Shown: piece after piece, positions 54,069 to 62,768 of the stretch
How positions within the stretch are numbered: the stretch's first letter is position 1
Layout: each line of letters opens with the position of its first letter
IMG/VR virus record: IMGVR_UViG_3300025785_001261
Location: 22,318-86,317 of that record
Direction: 5' to 3' (one strand)
Length of the DNA: 64,000 nucleotides
DNA from: a virus
The notes under the pieces: generated by a model
What the model was told of the DNA's origin: nothing
Database searches by the model: none
What the model saw: the letters and a program-made list of their open reading frames with translations, nothing else
Program-made: the position numbers and the translations under genes

Positions 54069-55238
54069 TTAACCTCCACCGTATCTGTTGGGATCAGCTG
54101 CGCTGGCCGCTGTGACTTGACCACTACTGTCAAGTATGGCTTGATCGTTGGGCACGTTGGTTGGTGCTTGTTGCACTGTAGGTGTGCTGAGGCGCCCATC
54201 CTGGACCTGATTGGTAGCGGCTATGCCACTGCCGGGCTTGCCATTCAGTACTTCAGCCAAGGTCTTGCCAGAAAATTCATAGTTGAACGGTATAGAGCCG
54301 CGAGCTGATCCCAGGCCAGTTGAGTATGGTAACGGCACACAGCTGATTTTGTATTCAACCTGCTTGTTGACTATGCGGGTGGTCAAGTTGGCTATGGAAA
54401 AAGGAAAATATTTCTGTACCACAGCCGGAGCACCGCCAGCAAAGGTCGCATTGTTGGTTATGCTGCCGGTGGCCGGTGCCACTAGATTGCCAGCGCTGTC
54501 GTAGCCATAGAACTGTATGACCAGGCAGTACTGCACCTGTTGCCAAGAACTCAAGGGTGGTAGATTGTTTTGTTTGAAAAGATCCACTGCTGACCGGTAT
54601 AGATTATCGATCAAGGTAAATCCATTGGGTTCGGTCACAGTAAAACTCATGGCCGTGTTGTTGTTGGGACCGCCGGATCCTTTGCCCAAGATCTGAGTTT
54701 CAATTTCTAGATTGTCCATATAGTAATCCAGATTGAAATAGCTGTTGCGGCTACCTGCATTGTTGCCGGGAGTGAGTTGAGCACCACCGTCCTGCATCAA
54801 CAGGCTCCAGGTATTGATATTTTTTTGACCGCTTTGCCCCAGAGCATTGAACTGGGTCGGTGTCAGCATGTACCAGGATATAGCATAGGTATAACTGGTA
54901 TACTGATCCAGCACATTGGGTTCGGGGTTGATCTGTTGATTGGCCGATGCGTTGACTACTGTTTGTGTGACTGTGTTGTTTGGCGCTGTACCGTCTTCGG
55001 TGGCGGCACCTACACCGGGATTTTGTGCCGGGGTTTGTGCGCTGTATTCTGAATCGTTGTAAAATCCTGCGTTGTTGTTAGGATCAGCCGGCGGGGTAGC
55101 CTGGGTGGTGGTCAAAGTTTTGACCGGGTCGTTGGTACCAACGTCGTCTCTGCTCGCAGCCACGGTTCGTTGACTTACTCCAAAGCTGGTAGGCAAAGGA
55201 CCAAAAAAGTTGGGATTGTTTTGTCGGTTGGCCGGCAT
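54069..55238 (-). CDS. Baseplate hub-like protein A
   Basis: A 389-residue protein with the same N-terminal tag as the next gene. YTSYTYAISWYMLTPTQFN, NLDYYMDNLEIETQI and MSFTVTEPNGFTLIDNLYRS are typical of the first half of large hub/tail proteins of contractile phages, and FEFSGKTLAEVLNG-like sequence ends the folded part. A Gln/Pro/Ala-rich tail ends in YGGG. It probably works together with protein B. Two bases separate them. Role inferred. Confidence 0.7.
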   Translation of the reverse strand: MPANRQNNPNFFGPLPTSFGVSQRTVAASRDDVGTNDPVKTLTTTQATPPADPNNNAGFYNDSEYSAQTPAQNPGVGAATEDGTAPNNTVTQTVVNASANQQINPEPNVLDQYTSYTYAISWYMLTPTQFNALGQSGQKNINTWSLLMQDGGAQLTPGNNAGSRNSYFNLDYYMDNLEIETQILGKGSGGPNNNTAMSFTVTEPNGFTLIDNLYRSAVDLFKQNNLPPLSSWQQVQYCLVIQFYGYDSAGNLVAPATGSITNNATFAGGAPAVVQKYFPFSIANLTTRIVNKQVEYKISCVPLPYSTGLGSARGSIPFNYEFSGKTLAEVLNGKPGSGIAATNQVQDGRLSTPTVQQAPTNVPNDQAILDSSGQVTAASAADPNRYGGG

Positions 55239-55239
55239 G

Positions 55240-55539
55240 CTAGAATCCCAACACTGTTTTTAAGGTATTGATATTGGGTAGGTAAATCTGTACACCAGCG
55301 GCAAAATCAAGCGGTGGTTTGGTCAGGGTGTTGGAATTGCGTTGATAGAAAACCCACCAGAGTCCAGGATTGCCATAGAGGTCATAGGCCAGGAGATCGG
55401 GTCTGTATTGATAGGTCTGATTTAGAACCAAGAGTTGATCATCAGGGCGTTTAGGAATGGGTCTATTGACCATGACATCCAAGAAGAACTGGCTATATCC
55501 AGTGAGATAGTAAGGACTGGTCGAATCGTAAGTGGCCAT
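55240..55539 (-). CDS. 53: Baseplate wedge protein, gp53-like
   Basis: A 99-residue protein. YQYRPDLLAYDLYGNPGLWW, FYQRNSNTLTKPPLDF and GVQIYLPN give the small wedge/LysM-like pattern of gp53-type proteins, shorter than T4 gp53 (196). gp53 binds wedge and hub in baseplate assembly. It shares TAATG with the 55539 gene and ends next to hub protein A. Confidence 0.75.
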   Translation of the reverse strand: MATYDSTSPYYLTGYSQFFLDVMVNRPIPKRPDDQLLVLNQTYQYRPDLLAYDLYGNPGLWWVFYQRNSNTLTKPPLDFAAGVQIYLPNINTLKTVLGF

Positions 55540-56834
55540 TACCAGAATCCTTTTCTTAGTAGATCACCACTGGCAAATCCTTTGAGGCTAAACTGTGTGC
55601 TGACCTGTTGACGACTCTGTACCGGCATCAAGGCTAGTTGTATTTCAATCTTGGTTGGCACATAGGTTGGACTGTTAAGAGTATTAGCTGGTGGTGGTGC
55701 TGTGGGCTTGGCACCTTGTGATACTGGATTGCCGTTGCTGAGTATGGCCGTGGCCAGCCGTTGTAAACTGCCAAAGTTGCTGTTGATGCTGACACCGGTC
55801 TTGGGTCTGGCCAAGTCCTGATTCAGTTGTAGATTGTTGGTACTACCAGCACGGATGTAATCTACATCAGCTGGCAAAACATAGTTAAAGTTACTCACCA
55901 GACAGGCATGATTGTTGAACTGATATTCACCTAGACCCGAAAGGTAAACCACCGGTGGCGGCGAACCGCGCTCGGCATCTTGTCCATAGAACATCTTGGT
56001 CACAGATTTGAAAAATTGTATCACGGCCAACATGTAATTGGCTTCGGTAGTATTTTGTGCGGTAAAGGGCGCAGTGATATTGATAATGTCCACAAAGCTG
56101 TTTTGATACCAGTAGCCACGATAGTTTGAATGCGTAAGGTCGTAAGGACTATAGCTGGCACGATAGGCCGTGGTGATGGCCGGCGTGTAAGGAAATATTA
56201 CTCCATTGGTACCGCGCAAGGGTTCCAGGATGCCAGCCGAGCCGGTTGGCTGAGAATTATAAAGATACTTGCTCTGCGGTGCTAGACTCAGTTTGACTCG
56301 CCAGTCATTTTGATTGATCTGTCGATTCTGATCTGAAAAGGTCTGTTGTTTTTGTGCTGACCCGGTGAGCCCTTGTATAGCTGATGCTATGGCCCCGGAT
56401 GTTGATCCAAGATTAAACAGGGCGCCTGCGAATGAACCACCGTTGACCGCTCCAGTAGCATCGGTGATGGCCTTGGCTTCAGGATTGACTGTGGGACTGA
56501 CTTCGCTGTCAGATGCAGCAGCTCGATAGAATGTACCATTTTTAAAAATATTGCCTTTGCTGTCAGTGGTGTAGGTATCGGTTGGTTTTCCAGTTTCAGG
56601 GTCCACTGTAGGATCTACTTCGCTGTCAGAATTGGCTGCACGATAGAAAGTACCGTTCTTGAAAACATTGCCGTTGCTGTCAGTGGTGTATTCGTCGGCC
56701 GAAGTAACTTCGCTGTTGGCTGCAGGATCTACCGGCTGAGGTTCAGTTGCTATTTGATCCGCAGGTGGTTGTGTATCTACCGGTTGAGGTACTTCGGGGT
56801 CTGTACCTGGGTCTACGTTTGTATCGTCAGCCAT
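55539..56834 (-). CDS. Tail tube/baseplate junction protein
   Basis: A 431-residue protein. The disordered acidic/Pro-rich N-terminus (1-120) contains two copies of a 19-residue YTTDS...FYRAA unit (49-67 and 88-106). The folded part (DWRVKLSLAPQSKYLY, GVIFPYTPAITTAYRASYS, MLAVIQFFKSVTKMFYGQD, PPPVVYLSGLGEYQFNNHAC) is a conserved tail protein in many large contractile phages, probably at the tube/baseplate interface as gp48/gp54 are in T4. It is the first gene of the late tail operon, behind a GGTAAATA promoter and an AGGAAAC ribosome site. Confidence 0.7.
   Translation of the reverse strand: MADDTNVDPGTDPEVPQPVDTQPPADQIATEPQPVDPAANSEVTSADEYTTDSNGNVFKNGTFYRAANSDSEVDPTVDPETGKPTDTYTTDSKGNIFKNGTFYRAAASDSEVSPTVNPEAKAITDATGAVNGGSFAGALFNLGSTSGAIASAIQGLTGSAQKQQTFSDQNRQINQNDWRVKLSLAPQSKYLYNSQPTGSAGILEPLRGTNGVIFPYTPAITTAYRASYSPYDLTHSNYRGYWYQNSFVDIINITAPFTAQNTTEANYMLAVIQFFKSVTKMFYGQDAERGSPPPVVYLSGLGEYQFNNHACLVSNFNYVLPADVDYIRAGSTNNLQLNQDLARPKTGVSINSNFGSLQRLATAILSNGNPVSQGAKPTAPPPANTLNSPTYVPTKIEIQLALMPVQSRQQVSTQFSLKGFASGDLLRKGFW
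56517..56573 (-). repeat. YTTDS...YRAA motif, copy B
   Basis: Encodes residues 88-106 of the 55539-56834 protein. It differs from copy A at three positions (S/N to K, V to I) and is followed by a similar SDSEVxPTVxPE stretch. Confidence 0.8.
56634..56690 (-). repeat. YTTDS...YRAA motif, copy A
   Basis: Encodes residues 49-67 of the 55539-56834 protein, the first copy of the repeated unit, with following SDSEVDPTVDPE. Confidence 0.8.
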
Positions 56835-56851
56835 GTTGGTTTCCTATCGAA

Positions 56852-56859
56852 TATTTACC
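56852..56859 (-). promoter_or_regulatory. Late promoter GGTAAATA of the tail operon
   Basis: Minus-strand GGTAAATA, 17 bases before the ATG at 56834, with ATAGGAAACC as ribosome site. The same octamer is found at 29368-29375. It would read out the whole structural operon. Confidence 0.7.
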
Positions 56860-56893
56860 GCAAAAATAATCTGGCCATATAATGATAAATAGG

Positions 56894-56921
56894 TTGACAC
56901 GTGTGGTTTTTGTGCTACAAT
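56894..56921 (+). promoter_or_regulatory. Sigma-70 type promoter of the late sigma gene
   Basis: TTGACA (perfect -35, 56894-56899), 16 bases, TACAAT (56916-56921). The following leader holds AGGAG (56934-56938), which is part of a perfect dyad AGGAGACTCCT (56934-56944). A late-promoter-like GATAAATA lies just upstream (56884-56891). Confidence 0.75.
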
Positions 56922-56946
56922 AACTACACTATTAGGAGACTCCTCA

Positions 56947-57867
56947 GTGGCCACACAATTTGCCCCCAAGATCATAACACCCAAGAATTACCTCAACAAC
57001 CGAGACATATTAAAACAGATTCACCTAAGCAAGAACACCTACTGTAGCTATCTAGATCCGGTCACGGATCATCAGTACGATATCATCTTGCCCACCGTAC
57101 TCAAAATCAATCAGAGAACCATAGCCGAAGCACGCAGAAACAGAGCTGACCGTATCAAGCGCGAAACCGGTGTGGTCGTAGACCCTAAAAAGATCCCCAA
57201 TACCGATCTGGTGTTTCGTGTTACCTGTTGGGATCACATACCCATGGCGCCAAAAAAAGCGCCCAAGGTCACAGGCAAAAAACGCAAGATTGAGGACATG
57301 CTGGAACTGGATCTTTTTGAAGAAGAAGATCCACTGGCTGATCTAGTCGACGAACCCATACTGGATGCCAAGCACATACGCCTGAACTTTCCGCCATTCT
57401 ATCACTATCGCTTGAACGAGGCCAAAGAACCTGTGTTGGTGGGCAAGAGTCACTGGAAAGGCGACTTGACGCACGGCGAATTCTCAAAAGATCACGGACA
57501 GGCCACAAGAACACTTGCTACCATGTACATGAAATTATGTGAACGCTATGCCACTCGTAGCAACTGGCGCGGCTACACCTACAACGAAGAAATGCGTGGC
57601 CAGGCCCTGTTGCAACTGAGTCAGATTGGTCTACAATTTGACGAGTCCAAAAGTCAAAATCCGTTTGCCTACTACACAGCCGCGATCACCAACAGTTTCA
57701 CACGTATTTTGAATCTAGAAAAGAAAAATCAAAACATTCGTGACGACATGTTGGAACAGGCTGGACTCAATCCTTCTTGGACTAGACAAAATGCCGGCAA
57801 GAAGAACCCCAACTCAGGAGCTGTGGTTACCAACATTGATATTGCAGAATACAACGACGAAACTTAA
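56947..57867 (+). CDS. 55: Late transcription sigma factor, gp55-like
   Basis: A 306-residue protein starting with GTG eight bases after AGGAG. Residues about 180-270 hold the sigma region 2-like part: YTYNEEMRGQALLQLSQIG, FDESKSQNPFAYYTAAITNS, and NLEKKNQNIRDDML. T4 gp55 is about 185 residues, so this has a long N-terminal extension with a basic/acidic linker (PKKAPKVTGKKRKIED then LDLFEEEDPLADLVDEP). gp55 directs RNA polymerase to TATAAATA promoters; several such sites occur in this window. It is driven by a sigma-70 promoter and lies next to the recombination genes. Confidence 0.82.
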   Translation: MATQFAPKIITPKNYLNNRDILKQIHLSKNTYCSYLDPVTDHQYDIILPTVLKINQRTIAEARRNRADRIKRETGVVVDPKKIPNTDLVFRVTCWDHIPMAPKKAPKVTGKKRKIEDMLELDLFEEEDPLADLVDEPILDAKHIRLNFPPFYHYRLNEAKEPVLVGKSHWKGDLTHGEFSKDHGQATRTLATMYMKLCERYATRSNWRGYTYNEEMRGQALLQLSQIGLQFDESKSQNPFAYYTAAITNSFTRILNLEKKNQNIRDDMLEQAGLNPSWTRQNAGKKNPNSGAVVTNIDIAEYNDET

Positions 57868-57912
57868 CCAGACTGGTTGCAATCAACCGATTGTGACTGT
57901 AAACTGTAATCT

Positions 57913-58929
57913 ATGACAACTCTATTCCGCAAGGCAGCTGTTTGTACGGACATCCATTTTGGACTTAAATCAAACAGTCTGGTACACAATCAAGACTGTG
58001 AAGCATTTATCGATTGGTTTATAGCAACTGCTCGGGCCGAAGGTTGCGAAACCGGCATGTTCCTAGGTGACTGGCATCACCATCGTGCCAGTATCAACCT
58101 ACAGACTCTGCACGTTAGCCTGCGTAGCCTGGAAAAACTCAGTGCCGCATTTGATCAATTTTATTTTATACCAGGCAATCATGATCTATACTATCGTGAC
58201 AAGCGTGACATACACGGTGCCGAGTGGGCACAACACCTGCCCAACATCACAGTGGTCAATGACTGGTTTAAACAGGACGATGTGATCATTGCGCCTTGGC
58301 TGGTCGGGGACGACCACAAGAAACTGCCCAAAATGTCAGCCAAGTACATGTTTGGACATTTTGAACTGCCGCACTTCAAGATGAATGCCATGGTAGAAAT
58401 GCCAGATCACGGCGAAGTCAAAGTAGAAAATTTTAGCGGTGTTGAAAGCGTGTATTCCGGTCACTTTCACTTGCGTCAAAAGAAAAAGAATATCAACTAT
58501 ATTGGTAACTGCTTTCCGCACAACTTTGCCGACGCCGGTGATGCAGACCGTGGCATGATGATCTTAGAATGGGGACAGCCTGAAAAATATCTGGCATGGC
58601 CAGGACAACCGCTTTATCGTGTTATGAAGTTGAGCGAGGTCATTGACAATGGTAAAAATATACTGGTGCCCAACATGCATGTGCGGGTAGAATTGGATAT
58701 TGATATCAGCTACGAAGAAGCCAATTTTATCAAAGAAACATTCATCAAAGATCACAACTTGAGAGAAATGGCATTGATACCCAGCAAACGCACCGACATT
58801 GATATTGACATGGCGCCAGGCGAGGTCAAGTTTGAAAGTGTGGATCAGATTGTTACAGATCAGTTGACCAATATTGAAAGTGAATTTTACGATCCTAAGC
58901 TCTTGTTAAAAATCTATCAGAACCTATGA
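57913..58929 (+). CDS. 47: Recombination nuclease subunit gp47 (SbcD/Mre11-like)
   Basis: A 338-residue protein, matching T4 gp47 (339). Metallophosphatase motifs are in order: DIHFG near 14, GDWHHH near 52, GNHDLYY near 93, GHFE and SGHFHLR further on. With gp46 it forms the Mre11/Rad50-type nuclease that processes DNA ends for recombination-dependent replication. No ribosome site is obvious; a small GGTTG-CAAT-CAACC hairpin lies in the 45-base gap before it. It shares ATGA with the next gene. Confidence 0.92.
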   Translation: MTTLFRKAAVCTDIHFGLKSNSLVHNQDCEAFIDWFIATARAEGCETGMFLGDWHHHRASINLQTLHVSLRSLEKLSAAFDQFYFIPGNHDLYYRDKRDIHGAEWAQHLPNITVVNDWFKQDDVIIAPWLVGDDHKKLPKMSAKYMFGHFELPHFKMNAMVEMPDHGEVKVENFSGVESVYSGHFHLRQKKKNINYIGNCFPHNFADAGDADRGMMILEWGQPEKYLAWPGQPLYRVMKLSEVIDNGKNILVPNMHVRVELDIDISYEEANFIKETFIKDHNLREMALIPSKRTDIDIDMAPGEVKFESVDQIVTDQLTNIESEFYDPKLLLKIYQNL

Positions 58930-59732
58930 TTTATTGCGTTTGGTATCCTAGTGGAGGCTTTGGGCATTTTATCAACGGCATATTAACCTTGCATGGTGAA
59001 GGATTTAAACGTCCAACCGATAATAAAATACCGTTTAGCTCAACCGGCGATAGTCATGGCTTAGAGCTGGTGGCTCCAAAATATACTGCAAATTATAGTC
59101 ATGAATTTGACCCTGCATGCAATTATAGTGTGCTTGTGGACTTAGGAATCAACTCGAATAGTCGTAATTTCATGCTGGAATTTCCAGGAGCCAAGTTTAT
59201 CAAAGTCTGCTATACCGATACATCGTGGCCTGTTGTAGCCAGGACTATGATTGATAAGGCTATGCGATCATCGATCGAAGCCGAACTAATTGTAGACTCA
59301 GACTCGTGGACCTCTGCAGAACCCTGGGCACAACGTGAAAAATATTTTTTGTTCTTACGAGATCATGCATTAAGGACCGCATGGCGTCCTGAACCTGGTA
59401 TCGATTGTGTAGGTGTTGACTGTTTGCTTGACTATGATGAATTAAAACACACAATCGAACATACTGGTATAAAACTCACTGGGTTCGAAGGATTATGGAA
59501 AGAATGGTATGCCCATAATGAAAAATACTTTGTGCCTATAACTATAGCTAAACAAGTGTTAGACAACATCAAAAAACAAAAATCATTTGATTTGACACCC
59601 ATCAAAGATATTTGGACGCAAGCTGTAATTTATTATTTCATATGGACAGAGTTTGAGAAAGAAGTACCTCACAATGATTTTGAGAATTTTTTCAGCGACA
59701 CAGATCAAATAACACAATGGCTCAACCAATAA
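58926..59732 (+). CDS. Unknown protein inserted between gp47 and gp46
   Basis: A 268-residue protein. It starts MIYCVWYPSGGFGHFINGIL, where SGGFGHF could be a phosphate or nucleotide loop as in sulfotransferase-like folds, but this is weak. Acidic and Trp-rich segments follow. Codon use looks more AT-rich than gp47 and gp46 around it. It shares ATGA with gp47 and overlaps the next gene by 16 bases. Function unknown. Confidence 0.6.
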   Translation: MIYCVWYPSGGFGHFINGILTLHGEGFKRPTDNKIPFSSTGDSHGLELVAPKYTANYSHEFDPACNYSVLVDLGINSNSRNFMLEFPGAKFIKVCYTDTSWPVVARTMIDKAMRSSIEAELIVDSDSWTSAEPWAQREKYFLFLRDHALRTAWRPEPGIDCVGVDCLLDYDELKHTIEHTGIKLTGFEGLWKEWYAHNEKYFVPITIAKQVLDNIKKQKSFDLTPIKDIWTQAVIYYFIWTEFEKEVPHNDFENFFSDTDQITQWLNQ

Positions 59733-60487
59733 AATTATTAACCATTGCTGACGGGTTTGGCGACAGTCGGGCGGTGCCTGCATGGTATCCTGATTACATC
59801 AAGTGGCCGGAAATAATTCAATTAATGACTCGCGGCGTTGAGTTGCATAACCTGTCTCGATATGGTGCCGGTAATGAATATATAGTTCAATGCTTACGTA
59901 ACAACTTGACAGAAAAACATGCTGTATTGATACAATGGGCAGAACCAAACAGATTGGATTTGGTTTTGTCCCACGACCTTGAATACACAGAATTTTGGAA
60001 TCAAGAAATAGAAAATGACCCTGTTTACAACAACAATGTTGTTCAACTCGGTCATGCTCGCATATGGGTCTCAAGTGCGTCGACTAGGCCTGCGATTCAA
60101 GAATATCATAAAAAATTCATTGGCCATCAACAACACCAAATTCGATCGCAATTTTACGTTGATTATGCTACACTGCTGTTAGCACAAGTACAGCATGGAT
60201 TTTTATTGACTAAAAATAGTGAATATCTCAGCGAAACTGTTACTGACCATGCCAATTGGTTTTGGCATGATCAGTTCCAGGGTATGTGTGAGTTTAGGCA
60301 TCAGAGTAAGTATGTTGATTTAGAATTAGGATTGGTTCAACCAACGCCGTTGGTACAGTTTGATTTTGTCAGGCAATTTATACAACCAAGGTTTGATTTG
60401 CCTTGGCGAAACGATCGAGAGATCAACGCAGTCGAAGCAATGTTGTACAGGAAATACAAAGAATCAATTAAAAATAGACCCCAATGA
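59717..60487 (+). CDS. SGNH hydrolase-like protein
   Basis: A 256-residue protein. ADGFGDSR at the start resembles the GDS block (Asp-Ser), HNLSRYGAGNEYI the Gly/Asn blocks, and VLIQWAEPNRLD the strand before the active site. This layout fits the SGNH/GDSL hydrolase-like family seen in several phages, but a final Asp-x-x-His catalytic pair is not clear. If active it would remove acyl groups from lipids or sugars. AT-richer than the neighbours. It overlaps gp46 by ATGA. Confidence 0.5.
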   Translation: MAQPIKLLTIADGFGDSRAVPAWYPDYIKWPEIIQLMTRGVELHNLSRYGAGNEYIVQCLRNNLTEKHAVLIQWAEPNRLDLVLSHDLEYTEFWNQEIENDPVYNNNVVQLGHARIWVSSASTRPAIQEYHKKFIGHQQHQIRSQFYVDYATLLLAQVQHGFLLTKNSEYLSETVTDHANWFWHDQFQGMCEFRHQSKYVDLELGLVQPTPLVQFDFVRQFIQPRFDLPWRNDREINAVEAMLYRKYKESIKNRPQ

Positions 60488-62247
60488 TACATATAAAAAA
60501 TCTCACTGTTCGTAACTTTATGAGTGTGGGCAATACCACCCAGGCCATTGACTTTGATCGGCAGGACCTAACTCTGGTCTTGGGTGAGAACTTGGATCTA
60601 GGCGGTGATGGTAGTCGCAACGGCACAGGTAAGACCACCATCATCAATGCCCTAAGCTATGCCTTGTATGGACAGGCGCTTAGTAACATACGCAAAGATA
60701 ATCTGGTCAACAAGACCAACGGCAAGGGCATGATGGTTAGCCTGGAGTTTAGCTCTGGCTCACAAGACTACAAGATTGAACGTGGTCGCAAGCCCAATGT
60801 GTTGAAGTTTTATGTCAACAGCCAAGAACAGGTCATCACTGACGAAGCACAAGGCGACAGCAGAGAAACACAGGAAGCCATCGAAACTACCTTGGGTCTA
60901 AGTCACGACATGTTCAAGCACATCATGGCCTTGAACACCTATACTGAACCGTTTTTGAGTTTGAAAGCCAATGAACAGCGTACCATTATTGAACAACTCT
61001 TAGGTATCACACAGTTGAGCGAGCGTGCTGATCGTATCAAAGAGCTCAACAAGGAAACCAAAGATGGCATACAGCAGGAGGAGTTTCGTATTCGTGCTGT
61101 ACAAGAAGCCAACAAGCGTATTGAAGAACAGATCGATTCGCTCAAACGCAAACAGGGACTGTGGGTCAAAAAACATGAAGAAAGTATCAAAGAACTCGAG
61201 ACGGCCTTACAGGCGTTACAGAATATACAAATTGAAGTGGAAATACAAGCGCACAAAGATCACAAGGCATGGGATCAGCGACGCAAGGATATCAACGATC
61301 TATCAGGTCAGATCAGCCGCACGAAACTGGACATTGACCGTGAGAACAAAGCGATTTCCAAACTATCCAAGGAAATCGAGACGCTCGAAAACCATGAGTG
61401 TCATACATGCGGTCAATCATTCCACGACAGTAAGCACCAACAGGTCCTGGAAGGTAAACAGACGGATCTGGTGGGAGCGCGAGAAGCGTGCCAGACTCAT
61501 ACTGCCACACTGGCAGAGCTGGAGACTGCCTTTGAAACCTTGGGCACGCTAGGCAAGCCGCCCGAGATGTTCTACGACAACGAAGCTGATGCTATCCAGC
61601 ATCAGGCCACTGTGACTACCTTGCAACAGCAGATTGCTGGCAAGACTGTCGAAACTGATCCGTATACCGAACAGATCGAAGAAATGAATTCTAAAGCCCT
61701 ACAGGAGGTCACATATGATACACTTAATGAACTTACTCGTTTACAAGAACACCAAGACTTCTTGCTCAAACTGCTCACCAGCAAGGACTCATTCATCCGC
61801 AAGAAAATTATTGAACAGAATCTTAGCTATCTCAACGCTAGACTGACACACTACCTGGACCGTGTAGGACTTCCGCATACAGTGGTGTTTCAGAACGACC
61901 TTACAGTTTCAATTGAAGAGCTGGGTCGCGAATTAGACTTTGACAACTTGAGTCGCGGTGAACGCAATAGACTTATCTTGAGCATGAGCTGGGCCTTCCG
62001 TGATGTGTTTGAGAGCCTGTATCAACCCATCAACTTGCTGTTCATTGACGAAATGATTGACAACGGTCTTGATACCGCTGGTGTAGAATCAGCCTTGGCC
62101 CTGTTGAAACAGATGAGTCGTGATCGACACAAATCAATCTGGTTGGTCAGCCACAGAGATGAACTGACTGGACGTGTGGAAAACATACTCAAGGTCATCA
62201 AGGAAAACGGCTTTACTAGTTACAATACGGATGTGGAAATAGCATGA
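60484..62247 (+). CDS. 46: Recombination nuclease subunit gp46 (SbcC/Rad50-like)
   Basis: A 587-residue protein, close to T4 gp46 (560). The Walker A loop is interrupted as in gp46, ending in NGTGKTT at 46-52. A coiled-coil arm spans about 170-430 with the zinc hook HECHTCG near 302-308. The ABC signature is LSRGERNRL, then LLFIDEMIDNGLD (Walker B) and WLVSHRDEL (H-loop). It works with gp47. Two unknown genes separate the pair, as small genes do in T4. Confidence 0.93.
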   Translation: MIHIKNLTVRNFMSVGNTTQAIDFDRQDLTLVLGENLDLGGDGSRNGTGKTTIINALSYALYGQALSNIRKDNLVNKTNGKGMMVSLEFSSGSQDYKIERGRKPNVLKFYVNSQEQVITDEAQGDSRETQEAIETTLGLSHDMFKHIMALNTYTEPFLSLKANEQRTIIEQLLGITQLSERADRIKELNKETKDGIQQEEFRIRAVQEANKRIEEQIDSLKRKQGLWVKKHEESIKELETALQALQNIQIEVEIQAHKDHKAWDQRRKDINDLSGQISRTKLDIDRENKAISKLSKEIETLENHECHTCGQSFHDSKHQQVLEGKQTDLVGAREACQTHTATLAELETAFETLGTLGKPPEMFYDNEADAIQHQATVTTLQQQIAGKTVETDPYTEQIEEMNSKALQEVTYDTLNELTRLQEHQDFLLKLLTSKDSFIRKKIIEQNLSYLNARLTHYLDRVGLPHTVVFQNDLTVSIEELGRELDFDNLSRGERNRLILSMSWAFRDVFESLYQPINLLFIDEMIDNGLDTAGVESALALLKQMSRDRHKSIWLVSHRDELTGRVENILKVIKENGFTSYNTDVEIA

Positions 62248-62768
62248 AGATTGCAGTAACCGGGCATACTGCTGGAATTGGTTTGGCTATTGTAGATTTT
62301 TTCAAAGATAATCATGAAGTCATTGGCTTTAGTAGGGCCAATGGTTACAACTTGGAGGATGTTGATAGTATAGTATCGGTTGCCAAACATGTTGATGTGT
62401 TTGTAAATAATGCTTACTACCAATACCAGCAGTGCGAAATTTTAAAACAATTGGCTCGTTGTTGGCAAGGCACAAACAAACACATCATCAATATAGGTAG
62501 CACCTGTGTAAACTATTCTCGAATTGAGGCAGAACTGGACAATGATCCTTGGGAATATCGTGATCACAAAACAGCTCTTGAAAAAATGTTTAGGGTATTG
62601 GTCAAACAGTCAGATGCCTGTGCAATCAGCTTGATTAATCCCGGACCGGTTGATACCGATATGATTCGTCATTTGACTGTACCAAAATTATCTCCGGTGG
62701 ATGTTGCCCAAGCTATCAATCTCATGATAGAGAATAAAAAAATAAAGGAACTTACACTGTGGGCATAA
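62244..62768 (+). CDS. Short-chain dehydrogenase/reductase
   Basis: A 174-residue protein, short for the classical family (about 250). It has TGHTAGIG (6-13) for cofactor binding, VFVNNAYYQ as the NNA motif, INIGSTC with the catalytic Ser region, and YRDHK as the YxxxK pair. INPGPVDTDMI follows. It probably reduces or oxidises a small carbonyl or sugar compound; substrate unknown. It shares ATGA with gp46 and overlaps the radical SAM gene by ten bases. Confidence 0.82.
   Translation: MKIAVTGHTAGIGLAIVDFFKDNHEVIGFSRANGYNLEDVDSIVSVAKHVDVFVNNAYYQYQQCEILKQLARCWQGTNKHIINIGSTCVNYSRIEAELDNDPWEYRDHKTALEKMFRVLVKQSDACAISLINPGPVDTDMIRHLTVPKLSPVDVAQAINLMIENKKIKELTLWA

Noticed and set aside
53302-54072. 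Plus-strand frame of 256 codons rich in Gly, Cys and Leu
   Set aside because: It is antisense to hub protein B, has no ribosome site, and its composition follows from the coding strand.
57875-57888. GGTTG-CAAT-CAACC hairpin before gp47 as a terminator
   Set aside because: The stem is five base pairs and no T tract follows; gp47 would also be cut off from its promoter.
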